Assembly (NCBI RefSeq): GCF_006770285.1
Contig: NZ_CP017195.1
Span: 248,001-312,000, forward strand
DNA length: 64,000 nucleotides
Direction of reading: 5' to 3'
Source of the DNA: Lactococcus paracarnosus
GTDB taxonomy: Bacteria; Bacillota; Bacilli; Lactobacillales; Streptococcaceae
Position numbers and translations under genes: made by a program. Positions 21,304 to 30,778 of the stretch are shown here, piece by piece; position 1 is the first letter of the stretch; each line of letters opens with the position of its first letter. Below the pieces are notes generated by a model. The model worked only from the letters and a program-made list of their open reading frames with translations. It had not been told where the DNA came from and did not search any database.

Positions 21304-21882
21304 ATGATATCTTTAAACTTAAGAAAAACAGCTTATCTTGCAATTGATATGCAAGATGGTATTCTCAATAATGGCGGTTTAGCGCCTTATGCGGCTGATG
21401 CCGTTTTACTTGCATCTGACCAATTAGCTGAAACGTTCAAAAATACAGAAGTCTTAATCACATTGGTAAATGTTGATGCGACTAGCTTTCATTATTTACA
21501 CCCTGCTCGCTACACACGTGAACAACCAATTAAAGTACCAGACAGCTATATGCAGCTGTCAATGGCGATTGCAACGGATGACACAGCAAAAAATGTGGTG
21601 ACAGTAACCAAACACAATCCAGGTGCCTTTTTTGGTACAGATTTAGATTTACAGTTACGTCGTCGTGGTATCGATACAATTATCTTATCTGGTCTGACAA
21701 CTAGTAATGGGGTTTATGCAACAGCTTTAGATGCTTTTCAACATGGCTATCAGTTATATATCGTTGAAGACGCGACTTCTGACCGTGATTCAGACCTGCA
21801 TCACCTCTTCTTCGACAAACTCTATCCAAAACTTGGCACAGTAGTCACACTTGCTCAAGTCTTCTCTATGATAGGTAGATGA
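21304..21882 (+). CDS. Isochorismatase-fold hydrolase without the catalytic cysteine
   Basis: A 192-residue protein of the isochorismatase/nicotinamidase superfamily. The catalytic Asp is in AIDMQDGIL (D15) and the Lys in VTVTKHNPGAFFGTDLD near residue 104. Where cysteine hydrolases have Cys (motif GvxTxxCVxxTA) this protein has Gly: SGLTTSNGVYATALDA. So it is unlikely to be a nicotinamidase; isochorismatase itself and some other members also lack the cysteine. The substrate is unknown. It is probably translated from a leaderless mRNA and ends at a terminator at 21949. Confidence 0.82.
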   Translation: MISLNLRKTAYLAIDMQDGILNNGGLAPYAADAVLLASDQLAETFKNTEVLITLVNVDATSFHYLHPARYTREQPIKVPDSYMQLSMAIATDDTAKNVVTVTKHNPGAFFGTDLDLQLRRRGIDTIILSGLTTSNGVYATALDAFQHGYQLYIVEDATSDRDSDLHHLFFDKLYPKLGTVVTLAQVFSMIGR

Positions 21883-21948
21883 GCCGGTGTCGGCAAATGA
21901 TTTGAGGTAGAGACATCATCAGCTATCAAAGAGATAGGCCAATACTAT

Positions 21949-21987
21949 AAAAATCGACCAGTTTATTGTACTAGTCGATTTTTGGTT
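21949..21987. terminator. Bidirectional terminator
   Basis: AAAAATCGAC (21949-21958) pairs with GTCGATTTTT (21974-21983). It lies between the isochorismatase gene (+) and the end of the FtsX-like gene (-). Confidence 0.8.
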
Positions 21988-22033
21988 GAGTCAGCTCATT
22001 TACTGTCTTACATTGGCACTGAAATGTAAGTGG

Positions 22034-22657
22034 CTATAACCCCATTTTTTTATTAATCTTTCGTGCAGCGTTATAACTGATGACAAAACTTTGTAAGATG
22101 AATAAAGCAGCAAGTAGTATAACATAAAGTAAAACGTTTGGATAAATAGATACCATTGACTCATTGCTTAATTGATACGGAAATAGGTCAGTTAAAGAGG
22201 ATGCTAGTTGGTTAAAGATAAGGATACCCATGCAACTGCCTATTAGTATAGCTTCAATATATGTGATACAAACCTCTACTAATAAATCAAAATAAATAGC
22301 GTTTGATTTAAAACCAAGCAGTATTTTGAGTTCGCTCTCATCATGACGCAATCTTTTTAGTATGCTATATTTAGATTTAAAACTAAATAAGGTATAAATG
22401 AATAAAATTAAAGATAGAATGCCAGCTGAATAGGCTAGTATAGTAAAAAAAATAGTAGCAGGTGAAGTCCGATTAAGTTGTAGTTGTATATCGTCTGTCA
22501 TGTCATGATCTGAAATCAAAAATTTGAGTTTATTGAAAAACTGCATCGATGAGAAACACAGGATATTAATAGCCTGTATGACACTTAGAATAAATATACT
22601 TTTAAAATCATTTCCCCGTTTAAAATTTCTCTTTATCAGATATAAATAATTAGTCAT
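22034..22657 (-). CDS. Small FtsX-like ABC permease
   Basis: A 207-residue protein with four probable membrane segments (about 20-40, 70-93, 120-145, 172-195). A short outer loop follows segment 1 (about 25-30 residues), much smaller than in true FtsX, and FKSKYSILKRLRHDESELKILLGFKSNAIYFDLLVE between segments 2 and 3 resembles the cytoplasmic coupling loop of FtsX-type permeases. It overlaps the ATPase gene by 8 nt, so both are produced together. Base composition is visibly AT-rich compared with neighbours. A cargo or division role cannot be assigned. Confidence 0.65.
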   Translation of the reverse strand: MTNYLYLIKRNFKRGNDFKSIFILSVIQAINILCFSSMQFFNKLKFLISDHDMTDDIQLQLNRTSPATIFFTILAYSAGILSLILFIYTLFSFKSKYSILKRLRHDESELKILLGFKSNAIYFDLLVEVCITYIEAILIGSCMGILIFNQLASSLTDLFPYQLSNESMVSIYPNVLLYVILLAALFILQSFVISYNAARKINKKMGL

Positions 22658-23300
22658 TTACTATCTTCCCATCCGCCAAAAAAATCGTCCTATATTGATA
22701 CTTACATTTTATACCCGTGTTATGAGTTGTCATGATAATTGTTGTTCCCTTATGGTTTAATTCAGTCAAGATAGCCATAACATTCACTGCATTTTGGGGA
22801 TCTAAATTGGCAGTGGGTTCATCTGCTAGAATAATAGATGGCTTGTCTACGATGGCTCTTGCAATCGCAACTCTCTGCTGTTCTCCACCAGATATGTTTG
22901 AGGGGTATTCAGCTAAATATTGCGCTATCTTTAATCTCTTTGCCCAATAATGTACAATTTTTTTCACATCTTTTTTATTTTCCGAAAATCCTAACCTGTA
23001 TGAAATATTTTCAAAAACGGTTTTATCTGCTATCAATTTGTAGTCTTGAAATATAATACCGATTTTCTGTCTGGTATACTGTAAATTTTCAAAATCTAAT
23101 AACTGTATATCTTGCCCATTAATTTTTATAGTCCCTTCATATCCTAAGAAATTGCCATAGATCAATTGATGAATAGATGATTTTCCTGATCCGCTGTTTC
23201 CTACCAAGTATGCAAATTCTCCATCTTGAATTTGCATGCTGATATCTCTCAAGACTAACACGTCTTTTCGTTTTAAAGTGACATTTTCAAATTGAATCAT
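22650..23300 (-). CDS. FtsE-like ABC transporter ATPase
   Basis: A 216-residue ATP-binding subunit. Walker A is GNSGSGKSS near residue 37, the Q-loop is IIFQDYKLIADKTVFENI, the signature is NISGGEQQRVAIARAI, Walker B is SIILADEPTANLDP, and the switch histidine is in TTHN. The Q-loop and D-loop phrasing is that of FtsE/LolD-type ATPases that drive mechanotransmission rather than import. I start at 23300 because AGGAGG lies 7 nt upstream; a longer frame would add 29 residues without support. The FtsX-like partner overlaps its 3' end. A 10-bp hairpin sits in the leader. Confidence 0.85.
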   Translation of the reverse strand: MIQFENVTLKRKDVLVLRDISMQIQDGEFAYLVGNSGSGKSSIHQLIYGNFLGYEGTIKINGQDIQLLDFENLQYTRQKIGIIFQDYKLIADKTVFENISYRLGFSENKKDVKKIVHYWAKRLKIAQYLAEYPSNISGGEQQRVAIARAIVDKPSIILADEPTANLDPQNAVNVMAILTELNHKGTTIIMTTHNTGIKCKYQYRTIFLADGKIVND

Positions 23301-23321
23301 GATAATTCCTCCTAATGCGAC

Positions 23322-23381
23322 ATCAAATAGGGAGTTCAGTTTCCTATTTGATTTGTTAGTGCTTATGTTTAAAGTGTAACA
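23322..23381 (-). promoter_or_regulatory. Promoter and leader hairpin of the FtsE/X-like pair
   Basis: On the minus strand an extended -10 TGTTACACT (hexamer 23373-23378) is followed by a leader that contains a perfect 10-bp stem, ATCAAATAGG with CCTATTTGAT (23322-23352), ending 8 nt before the ribosome binding site. It could be an operator or a structure affecting translation. Confidence 0.5.
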
Positions 23382-23456
23382 TATCATGACATATCGGGCT
23401 GATAGAAAATTATAATTGGCATTTTTTTAATAAAGTAGATCTTTTAGGAAATAGCA

Positions 23457-23492
23457 AAAACACCCTCATTTGAACTAAAAATAAGGGTGTTT
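23457..23492 (-). terminator. Terminator of the DUF1836-degV operon
   Basis: AACACCCT and AGGGTGTT form the stem; read on the minus strand it ends in TTTTTG. It follows the degV stop. Confidence 0.75.
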
Positions 23493-23517
23493 ACAATCTG
23501 AATAGCCAGTAATTTAG

Positions 23518-24375
23518 TTAATCTAATAACTGTGCACCAAGACCGATCAGTCCTGGTCCCGTATGGACAACGAGGGCTGGTGATATTTGACCAAACAAGA
23601 CTTCGCTTGCTTGTGGAATAGCTGCTTTTAGGACCTCAACTAGAATCAAGGCTTCTTTTTCAGCGTTACCATGGGCAATAATTAGTCTTACTTTTTTGTG
23701 ATCACCAACATAGGCTTTGACTAGACTAACTGTTTTCTCAAGGCTTTTTTTGCGACCCCGTGATTTTGCGACAGTATGGTAGATACCGGCTTCATTACAT
23801 GAAATAATCGGGTTAAGCTTAAGTGCATTACCAAGAATAGAACTAACAAGGCCGATACGGCCACCTTTTTGGAGATATTCAAGTGTTGCGACGCTAAAAA
23901 AGATTTTACTTTTAGCGACATCATCTGATAAGGTCTTTGTTATCTGCTCAAAAGATTGCCCCTCTGAGATGAGTTCAGCAGCACGTACTGCCTGAACCCC
24001 AGCACCTATACCGATGTTCTTGGTATCAAGCATGAAGGTCTCAAGTTTGGGAAAATCCTGGGCAATCAGTCTGACAGAGTTAAATGTACCAGACAGACCA
24101 CTTGAAATCGTGATGGTAATCAGTTGATTATACCCATCAGCAATGATTTGCTCAAAGATATTTTGAATGACCGCACCTTCAGGCAGCGACGTTTTTGGGA
24201 TTTCAACTGGTAAGTTACTGTAAATTTGTTCAGCAGTGATATCCACTTTATCTGTAAATTCAGCATGTTTATAGATGATTTTCAAAGGAATCACATATAG
24301 GTTGTCTGCTTGGGTCAAGGTTTGTGGGACATCACATCCTGAGTCTACAAGGATGGCGATATTTTTATTTGTCAT
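23518..24375 (-). CDS. DegV family fatty-acid-binding protein (FakB type)
   Basis: A 285-residue DegV protein. The opening IAILVDSGCDVPQ, the segment PKTSLPEGA, ITISSGLSGTFNS and LEYLQKGGRIG are family landmarks; the Ser/Thr of TSLP and SSGLSGT bind the fatty acid carboxylate. In Firmicutes FakB proteins present fatty acids to the kinase FakA for phosphorylation. A FakA (DAK2/YloV) gene is present here at 46018, so both halves occur in this genome. It overlaps the DUF1836 gene by 11 nt. Confidence 0.9.
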   Translation of the reverse strand: MTNKNIAILVDSGCDVPQTLTQADNLYVIPLKIIYKHAEFTDKVDITAEQIYSNLPVEIPKTSLPEGAVIQNIFEQIIADGYNQLITITISSGLSGTFNSVRLIAQDFPKLETFMLDTKNIGIGAGVQAVRAAELISEGQSFEQITKTLSDDVAKSKIFFSVATLEYLQKGGRIGLVSSILGNALKLNPIISCNEAGIYHTVAKSRGRKKSLEKTVSLVKAYVGDHKKVRLIIAHGNAEKEALILVEVLKAAIPQASEVLFGQISPALVVHTGPGLIGLGAQLLD

Positions 24376-24940
24376 TTATAGGTTCCTCTTTATTTTCCAT
24401 GAGCCTGGTATCGAAAGCAAGCTCAATGCTTTTTTGAGCTAAAAGTTTGGCCGCAAGTGATGAGGTGGCAGCTGTGACGATAAAAAAGTCTGGTGAAACT
24501 TGTTTTGAGAATAGACCAACAGTTTCAACACCTTGTGCTTGTTTGCCGACCACGTTTAGTGATGCCTCTAAGACATTACAAAAAATATTGTAGGCTTCAT
24601 GGATACCACTGACGCGACCTTGATAGACGATACCAGTTTTGATTTCAGGAATGGTCAGCACTTGTTTTAATAGGGTAATTGCGATTAAAAAGGCAAGATG
24701 GACACGAGAATATTTTTTCTTGACAGGTGCAGGAATCAGAGCCAACTTAACATAGTTGTTGACCATCGACTTGGTCAGCATCGGTTGTTCTTTTTGCGGT
24801 AAAATGGGTGAGAGGTATTTACTAACCAAGCTGATGACCTGGTCCATATAAAGTTCGATATCGGGTAACTCGTCCCAGCGTGGTAAGGTGGCTGTTTCGA
24901 TTTCATTACCCCATTCAGAACCAGTGAATAATTTTGACAT
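24365..24940 (-). CDS. DUF1836 protein, putative regulator
   Basis: A 191-residue protein with the DUF1836 pattern: LPRWDELPDIELYMDQVISLV near residue 19, then LTKSMVNNYVKLALIPAPVKKKYSRVHLAFLIAITLLK, which resembles a MerR-like winged-helix segment with the conserved KKYxRxH. Members are commonly found upstream of degV, as here, with overlapping reading frames. They are assumed to be DNA-binding, but this is not proved. No clear Shine-Dalgarno lies before the start at 24940. Confidence 0.8.
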   Translation of the reverse strand: MSKLFTGSEWGNEIETATLPRWDELPDIELYMDQVISLVSKYLSPILPQKEQPMLTKSMVNNYVKLALIPAPVKKKYSRVHLAFLIAITLLKQVLTIPEIKTGIVYQGRVSGIHEAYNIFCNVLEASLNVVGKQAQGVETVGLFSKQVSPDFFIVTAATSSLAAKLLAQKSIELAFDTRLMENKEEPINDK

Positions 24941-25309
24941 AAGTAGTGTACTTTCTAGGTGTATGGTGTGATATGTAGTTATAGATACTAGATATAGTTT
25001 ACTATAAAATGAAAATAAAGCAACTGTTACAAATCGTAGGTTTTACAACAAGTCATGATAGCAGGCTTAGGGTAGATTCATTTTAATAATTATTATAGTA
25101 GCAAACAGTAAATAACAAATTAGTTGCTTGTATGAGCTAGTAGAGCTGATGATAAGCTAGTTAATTCCAGATTATTCTTATTATATTTTAATATATAATT
25201 AACAATCATGTTTTTTTGAAAAAATATACAGAAAAACACTTGACTTATGTATTTTTATGCACTATAATGAATATATAATCAAAAAACAACTTATTTAGGA
25301 GTGATCATT
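24941..25309. promoter_or_regulatory. Divergent region between DUF1836-degV (-) and argG (+)
   Basis: This AT-rich 369-nt stretch has no gene. The argG promoter lies at its right end (25240-25268). On the minus side TATAGT near 25010 could be a -10 for the DUF1836 gene, but it is weak. AT-rich half-site-like sequences near 25180-25215 could be further ArgR contacts. I see no terminator or RNA gene. Confidence 0.5.
25240..25268 (+). promoter_or_regulatory. argG promoter with candidate ARG box
   Basis: TTGACT (25240-25245), a 17-bp spacer and TATAAT (25263-25268) make a near-consensus promoter. The spacer itself is TATGTATTTTTATGCA, an imperfect inverted repeat of the ARG-box type (half site TATGNAT), so an arginine repressor bound here would block RNA polymerase. 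An argR gene is at 56069. Confidence 0.7.
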
Positions 25310-26518
25310 ATGACAAAAGAAAAAATAGTACTTGCTTATTCAGGTGGTTTAGATACATCAGTCGCAATCAAATGGTTGGTAGACGAAGGATACGACGTTG
25401 TGGCAGCTTGTTTGGACGTTGGTGAAGGTAAAGATCTTGATTTTATCAAAGAAAAAGCCTTGACTGTCGGTGCAACAGAGTCTTATGTGATCAACGCCAA
25501 AGAAGATTTCACGCATAACTATGTCGGGTATGCCATCAAAGGGAACCTCATGTATGAGCAAAAATATCCACTTGTTTCTGCCTTATCTCGTCCTTTGATT
25601 TCAAAAGCCTTGGTTGAAGTAGCGCGTGAAACAGGTGCTACTGCGATTGCCCATGGGTGTACAGGTAAAGGCAACGACCAAGTTCGTTTTGAAGTTGCCA
25701 TTCATTCACTTGCACCAGACTTAAAGGTCTTAGCACCAGTACGTGAATGGAAGTGGTCACGTGAAGCTGAAATCGAATATGCAAAAGCAAATGGCATTCC
25801 AGTTCCAGCTGACCTTGATAATCCTTACTCGATCGACATGAACTTGTGGGGACGTGCGATCGAAGCGGGTATTCTTGAAAACCCTTGGAATGAATGTCCT
25901 GAAGAAGCATTTTTCATGACAACTTCTATCGAAAATGCACCAGACCAAGCAGAGTTTATCGAGTTAACATTTGAAAAAGGGATTCCAGTTGCGCTAAATG
26001 GCAAAGCACTTCCTTTGTACCAATTGATAAATGATGTTAATGTGATTGCAGGTAAACATGGCATTGGCCGGATTGACCATGTGGAGAACCGTCTGGTTGG
26101 CATAAAATCACGTGAAATTTACGAATGTCCAGGGGCAACAGTGATTCTGAAAGCCCATAAAGACATCGAGGATATCACATTTGTTCGTGAAGTTTCTCAT
26201 TTTAAACCAGTGATTGAAAATGAATTATCTAACACGATATATAATGGCCTTTGGTTTAACCCAGCGACAGATGCCTTGAAAGCTTATATCGATAGCACGC
26301 AAGAAGTGGTTAATGGGACTGTTAAAGTTAAACTTTATAAAGGGAATGCAATTTGTATTGGCCGGAAATCACCTAATTCACTTTATGATGAAAACTTGGC
26401 AACTTACACAGCTGCTGATGAATTTGACCAAGACGCAGCAGTTGGCTTTATCAAATTATGGGGCCTACCATCACAAGTGAATGCGCAAGTCTGGGATAAA
26501 CTCAATAACGAAAAATAA
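25310..26518 (+). CDS. argG: Argininosuccinate synthase
   Basis: A 402-residue enzyme joining citrulline and aspartate with ATP to give argininosuccinate. The P-loop-like [15 protein letters not shown] is at residues 8-22, [12 protein letters not shown] near 117 and SIDMNLWGR near 170. I start at the ATG at 25310, 8 nt after AGGAG; a GTG at 25301 in frame overlaps that site. argH follows after 278 nt, making the last two steps of arginine synthesis a pair. ArgR control is suggested by the box in the promoter. Confidence 0.97.
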   Translation: MTKEKIVLAYSGGLDTSVAIKWLVDEGYDVVAACLDVGEGKDLDFIKEKALTVGATESYVINAKEDFTHNYVGYAIKGNLMYEQKYPLVSALSRPLISKALVEVARETGATAIAHGCTGKGNDQVRFEVAIHSLAPDLKVLAPVREWKWSREAEIEYAKANGIPVPADLDNPYSIDMNLWGRAIEAGILENPWNECPEEAFFMTTSIENAPDQAEFIELTFEKGIPVALNGKALPLYQLINDVNVIAGKHGIGRIDHVENRLVGIKSREIYECPGATVILKAHKDIEDITFVREVSHFKPVIENELSNTIYNGLWFNPATDALKAYIDSTQEVVNGTVKVKLYKGNAICIGRKSPNSLYDENLATYTAADEFDQDAAVGFIKLWGLPSQVNAQVWDKLNNEK

Positions 26519-26660
26519 GCTAAAGATCATAACGACTTCAAATAAACCAAGTCAGGGAACTGGATTTGAGCGAGTAGGACTAATAAACGCTACAGTGATT
26601 GCGATTAGTCAAAATAGGATCATGAAATTAAGTGTAGTCAGAGAATTACAATTTCATATT

Positions 26661-26685
26661 AAGGCGCTATGATAGGCGCTTTTTT
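26661..26685 (+). terminator. Weak terminator after argG
   Basis: An imperfect hairpin around AAGGCGCTA and TAGGCGCTT with two bulged G, followed by six T. argH may be reached by read-through or from its own weak -10 TATACT at 26758. Confidence 0.45.
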
Positions 26686-26796
26686 GCTAAATCAAGCGAT
26701 GTATAACGCTCAGATGATTCAAGATGATATAAATAGATTAAAAACCCTAATTTTAGGTATACTAGAAGTAAGATGATAGAAATGGTGGAGAAAAAC

Positions 26797-28185
26797 ATGG
26801 CAAAATTATGGGGCGGTCGCTTCGAAGCTGGTTTGGATAAGAAGACAGAAGCTTTTGGGGCATCGATTACGTTTGATAAAAAGATGGCACGTCAAGACTT
26901 AAAAGGTAGTTTAGCGCATGTGACGATGTTAGCATCAACTGGTATTCTAACTGAGCAAGAGGCTGACATCATCAAGGCTGGTATTCAAAAAGTCGAAGCG
27001 AAATATGAAGCCAACGAGATCGACTTCAAGATTGAACATGAAGATATCCATATGAACATGGAAACCTATCTCCATGCTGAAATTGGTCCAGTCGCAGGTA
27101 AATTGCACACAGCACGCTCACGTAATGATCAGGTCGCGACAGATATGCACCTTTGGGTCAAGGATACCTTGGACGAGACCTTAGATAAATTACAAAATCT
27201 AAGAGAAGTTTTAGTTGACTTGGCATCTGAGCACATTGAAACCATTATGCCTGGCTATACGCATCTGCAACATGCACAACCGATTTCTTTTGGTCATCAT
27301 ATCATGGCCTACTTCAGTATGCTGACGCGTGATGCGGAACGTTTTGCATTTAATATCAATCATGCTGATATTTCACCCTTGGGTGCAGCAGCATTAGCAG
27401 GGACCACTTTCCCAATAGACCGTAAAGAGACTGCTGAACTCATGGGTTTTAGCGATGTCTATGTTAACTCTATAGATGCTGTCAGTGACCGCGATTTTAT
27501 CCTAGAATTTTTAAGCAATGCTAGCCTACTCATGATGCACTTGTCACGTTTTTGTGAAGAGATCATTTTGTGGTGTAGTCATGAGTACAAATTTGTGACA
27601 CTATCTGATGCTTTCTCTACAGGATCATCTATTATGCCCCAGAAAAAAAATCCGGATATGGCAGAATTAATTCGCGGTAAATCTGGTCGTGTTTATGGCA
27701 ATCTATTTGGTTTATTAACGGTCATGAAATCTTTACCACTTGCCTATAATAAAGATTTACAAGAAGATAAGGAAGGCATGTTTGATACAGCTGAGACGAT
27801 TTTGACAAGTCTTGATGTCATGAGTGGGATGTTATCGACGATGACAGTCAACGAAGGTGTCATGTCAGCATCTACTGAAAAAGATTTTTCAAATGCGACA
27901 GAACTGGCTGACTATCTAGCAGCTAAGGGCTTGCCTTTCCGCCAAGCACATGAGATCGTTGGTGCAATGGTGCTAGAATGTACGAAGGCTGGCAATTATT
28001 TGCAGGACGTGCCCTTATCACGCTATCAAGAAGTATCCGAATTGATCGAAGCTGACATTTATGACACACTCAAATCAAGAACAGCTGTCGCACGCAGGAA
28101 CTCATTTGGTGGCACAGGATTTGAACAAGTTAAGCTGCAAATTGAGTTAGCAAAAGCAACATTGAAACAGGAGGTCAAGGCGTAA
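26797..28185 (+). CDS. argH: Argininosuccinate lyase
   Basis: A 462-residue enzyme of the fumarase/aspartase superfamily that splits argininosuccinate to arginine and fumarate. The signature [12 protein letters not shown] is near residue 276 and the substrate loop [12 protein letters not shown] near 106. The start MAKLWGGRF is the standard family start and has GGTGGAG 6 nt upstream; an upstream in-frame ATG at 26773 is not needed. Downstream is a spacer of 139 nt to rnpA. Confidence 0.97.
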   Translation: MAKLWGGRFEAGLDKKTEAFGASITFDKKMARQDLKGSLAHVTMLASTGILTEQEADIIKAGIQKVEAKYEANEIDFKIEHEDIHMNMETYLHAEIGPVAGKLHTARSRNDQVATDMHLWVKDTLDETLDKLQNLREVLVDLASEHIETIMPGYTHLQHAQPISFGHHIMAYFSMLTRDAERFAFNINHADISPLGAAALAGTTFPIDRKETAELMGFSDVYVNSIDAVSDRDFILEFLSNASLLMMHLSRFCEEIILWCSHEYKFVTLSDAFSTGSSIMPQKKNPDMAELIRGKSGRVYGNLFGLLTVMKSLPLAYNKDLQEDKEGMFDTAETILTSLDVMSGMLSTMTVNEGVMSASTEKDFSNATELADYLAAKGLPFRQAHEIVGAMVLECTKAGNYLQDVPLSRYQEVSELIEADIYDTLKSRTAVARRNSFGGTGFEQVKLQIELAKATLKQEVKA

Positions 28186-28324
28186 TCGGTCTTAAAAAAT
28201 GGTCATTATGACGGAAACGTAGCTAGGGTTAGATCATAGGTGAACAAATGCGTCTATAGCAAGATGCATTTTTTTCGCTTTTGTGGTAAAATTACTTAGA
28301 TAACTTACTGTAGGAGAAACTAGT

Positions 28325-28669
28325 TTGGCACTCAAGAAAGCGTTACGTATTAAGAAAAAAAGAGACTTTGATAGCATTTTTTCTGCCAGGAATTCGACTG
28401 CCAATAAAAAATTCATCGTCTATGAAATCCCATCACAGACAACACATTTTAGAGCTGCAGTATCTGTCAGCAAAAAAATCGGGAATGCGGTGGTTCGTAA
28501 TCGAATAAAACGGCTTGTCAGACATGCTTTGGTCCCACTCTCATCAGATTTATCGCAAACAGATTTTGTGATTATTTGTCGACAAGGTGTCGAGACGCTC
28601 AGCTTTGAAGAGGTTCAAAAAAACCTAGCACATGTCTTAAAAGTGTCAAAAATATATAAGAAAGTTTAA
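28325..28669 (+). CDS. rnpA: Ribonuclease P protein component
   Basis: A 114-residue basic protein that assists the RNase P RNA in maturing the 5' ends of tRNAs. The RNR motif region reads ISGNAVVRNRIKRLVRHAL-like (KIGNAVVRNRIKRLVR). The start codon is TTG with GGAGAA 7 nt upstream; no ATG is in a suitable position. It leads the order rnpA-yidC-jag-rpmH. In many bacteria rpmH stands before rnpA beside dnaA; here rpmH is last and argH is upstream. Confidence 0.95.
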   Translation: MALKKALRIKKKRDFDSIFSARNSTANKKFIVYEIPSQTTHFRAAVSVSKKIGNAVVRNRIKRLVRHALVPLSSDLSQTDFVIICRQGVETLSFEEVQKNLAHVLKVSKIYKKV

Positions 28670-28726
28670 GTAATTTGACCTGATGCGTGTCACATATCAG
28701 TTAGCTACAGAAGAAAAGGAAGAAAC

Positions 28727-29542
28727 GTGAAAAGAAAAATTAAATTATCGGCGCTATTAGCTCTAGGGGTCCTCGTTTTAGCAGGATGTGGTCGTTCAGA
28801 TATCACTGCACAAACAAGTGGTGTTTGGGAGAAATTTGTTTATGGTTTTGCTCAGATCATCGATTTCCTATCATTTGGTGGTCTTGTTGGGGTTGGGATT
28901 ATCTTGTTCACGCTGATCATTAGAACGGTTTTACTACCGTTAATGCATGTTCAGATGAAGTCGACGCGTAAGATGCAAGACGTACAACCTGAGTTGAAAA
29001 AACTTCAAGCACAATATCCAGGAAAAGATACAGAAAGTAAACGTATTATTGCTGAAAAAACGCAAGAAATTTATTCAGAAAATGGGGTTAACCCTTACAT
29101 GGGCTGTCTGCCGTTACTCGTTCAAATGCCGATTCTATGGGCTTTATTCCAGGCCATCACCCGCGTTGGTTTCCTAAGAGATGGTCATTTCCTTTGGTTT
29201 GATATCTCGGGTCACGATCCGTATTTCATCCTACCAGTTCTTGCCGCCCTGTTCACGTTTGCAAGTTCATGGTTAACCATGAAAGCTGCGCCTGAGAAAA
29301 ACACGATGACAACCAGCATGACTTATTTGATGCCGATTTTGATTTTTGTGATGGGGATTAGTGTTGCTGCAGGGGTTGCCTTGTATTGGACAGTTTCAAA
29401 TGCCTATCAAGTTTTCCAAACCTTACTTTTGAACAATCCTTTCAAGATTCAAGAGGAGCGTGATGCAAAAATCAAAGCTGAAAAAAATAAAGGGAAGATC
29501 AAGCAAAAAGCATTAGCAAATGCAAAAAAGAAAAAGAGATAA
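28727..29542 (+). CDS. yidC: Membrane protein insertase YidC/OxaA
   Basis: A 271-residue lipoprotein insertase that places proteins in the cytoplasmic membrane with or without Sec. The signal sequence ends in LVLAGC with the lipid-modified Cys at residue 21. Five membrane segments and a Lys/Arg-rich C-terminal tail (about 245-271) match the Gram-positive YidC group; the tail contacts ribosomes. The start codon is GTG, 6 nt after AAGGA. It sits between rnpA and jag, the usual neighbourhood. Confidence 0.95.
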   Translation: MKRKIKLSALLALGVLVLAGCGRSDITAQTSGVWEKFVYGFAQIIDFLSFGGLVGVGIILFTLIIRTVLLPLMHVQMKSTRKMQDVQPELKKLQAQYPGKDTESKRIIAEKTQEIYSENGVNPYMGCLPLLVQMPILWALFQAITRVGFLRDGHFLWFDISGHDPYFILPVLAALFTFASSWLTMKAAPEKNTMTTSMTYLMPILIFVMGISVAAGVALYWTVSNAYQVFQTLLLNNPFKIQEERDAKIKAEKNKGKIKQKALANAKKKKR

Positions 29543-29611
29543 TTAAGGGGTCATGTCTCGGCAGAATGAATGAGTTGAGCTGAGAGACCTATAAAAAGGA
29601 GTAGTTAAGTT

Positions 29612-30502
29612 ATGGCTATTTTTACTGGGAATACAGTCGATGAAGCAATTGAACGTGGCTTAAAAAAACTTGGTGTTAAACGAGAAAATGTCCATATTCA
29701 AATCCATCAAAAAGATAAAAAAGGGTTTTTAGGCATTGGGAAAAAACGTGCCCGTATCCAAATTGACCCGATTCATGAAGAAACTGTTCGTCAGGCAGAT
29801 CGATTAGCGACTCGTGGTCTGGACGCAGACTTCATTGCCGAATCACCAAAAGTGCAGTCAGCAATGGAGGCAACTGTTGAGTTATCACAGGTCATTAAGG
29901 CTGTAAAAGCTGCTGAAAAAGCAAGTATGGGTGACCTATCTCAGGAAGCTAAAGATGCGATTATTGAAGAAGCAAAACTTGAAATTGCCGAAAAGAAGTT
30001 AGTTGCCGAAACGAATACATTAGCTGTTGAGATAGATGACAGTCAATCAAGTCAGAATAAGGTCATCAAAGAAGTAGCTAAGTACCTGACGGTTATTACC
30101 CAAGATATGGGTGTGCCTGCGTCAGTTTCTGTTAAGCAAGATAGCAATCTCACGATTTTTACACTCAAGTCATCGCAAGATGGGTTGTTAATTGGTAAAC
30201 ACGGTAAGATCTTGCAGGCTTTACAGGTTCTGGCTAAGGCTTATGCCAATAGCTTGAGTGATGAGCGCGTGACCCTAGCCATTAATGTTGGGGATTACCA
30301 CGAAAAACGAAAAGTCTACATCACAAGTCTAGCCCATCATGCCGCTAAGCGAGCTGCTAAAGGCGAGGTCGTCTATATTAATGATTTGCAAGGAAACGAG
30401 CGAAAAATCGTGCATGCCATTATCGCGCGCGAGGCAGGCATATCTAGTCAGTCAACTGGACGGGAAAATGGCAGATATATTATCGTTACAAAAGAAAAAT
30501 AA
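29612..30502 (+). CDS. jag: RNA-binding protein Jag/KhpB
   Basis: A 296-residue protein with an N-terminal Jag domain (residues 1-50, FLGIGKKRARIQI), a long charged helical linker (about 60-145), a KH domain with GLLIGKHGKILQALQVL near 195 and an R3H domain near 240-295. In streptococci KhpA/KhpB bind RNA and affect cell elongation and division. The linker is longer than the domain core and helical. It follows yidC, as in most Firmicutes. Confidence 0.93.
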   Translation: MAIFTGNTVDEAIERGLKKLGVKRENVHIQIHQKDKKGFLGIGKKRARIQIDPIHEETVRQADRLATRGLDADFIAESPKVQSAMEATVELSQVIKAVKAAEKASMGDLSQEAKDAIIEEAKLEIAEKKLVAETNTLAVEIDDSQSSQNKVIKEVAKYLTVITQDMGVPASVSVKQDSNLTIFTLKSSQDGLLIGKHGKILQALQVLAKAYANSLSDERVTLAINVGDYHEKRKVYITSLAHHAAKRAAKGEVVYINDLQGNERKIVHAIIAREAGISSQSTGRENGRYIIVTKEK

Positions 30503-30509
30503 GATCATA

Positions 30510-30538
30510 TTGACATCACTCGTAAAAAGCGATATAAT
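30510..30538 (+). promoter_or_regulatory. Consensus promoter of rpmH
   Basis: TTGACA (30510-30515), 17-bp spacer and TATAAT (30533-30538): both hexamers are perfect consensus. It begins 8 nt after the jag stop, so rpmH can be made at a high level independent of the upstream genes. The leader carries a 7-bp hairpin (TTGTAGG / CCTACAA, 30588-30606) and the palindrome AGCCTAGGCT. Confidence 0.85.
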
Positions 30539-30636
30539 ATTAAGGTATGTTTAGTAACTGATCAAAAGCCTAGGCTAGACATAATGATTGTAGGTAATGC
30601 CTACAAACAAAAATTCTGTACAGGAGGAAAAAACTT

Positions 30637-30771
30637 ATGAAACGCACTTTTCAACCAAGTAAACGTAAACGCCAAAAAACACATGGTTTCCGTAAACGTA
30701 TGGCAACTAAAAATGGCCGTCGCGTAGTCGCTAGCCGTCGTCGTAAAGGACGTGCAGTTTTAACTGCCTAA
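30637..30771 (+). CDS. rpmH: 50S ribosomal protein L34
   Basis: A 44-residue, highly basic protein: it begins [19 protein letters not shown] and ends in [10 protein letters not shown], the full L34 pattern and length. The ribosome binding site AGGAGG is 9 nt upstream. It is the last gene after rnpA-yidC-jag, but it has a perfect promoter of its own and a terminator directly downstream, so most of its mRNA is probably monocistronic. Confidence 0.97.
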   Translation: MKRTFQPSKRKRQKTHGFRKRMATKNGRRVVASRRRKGRAVLTA

Positions 30772-30778
30772 CACATAA

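Noticed and set aside
22034..23300. Calling the ABC pair the true cell-division FtsEX
   Set aside because: The permease is about 100 residues too short and lacks the large outer loop.
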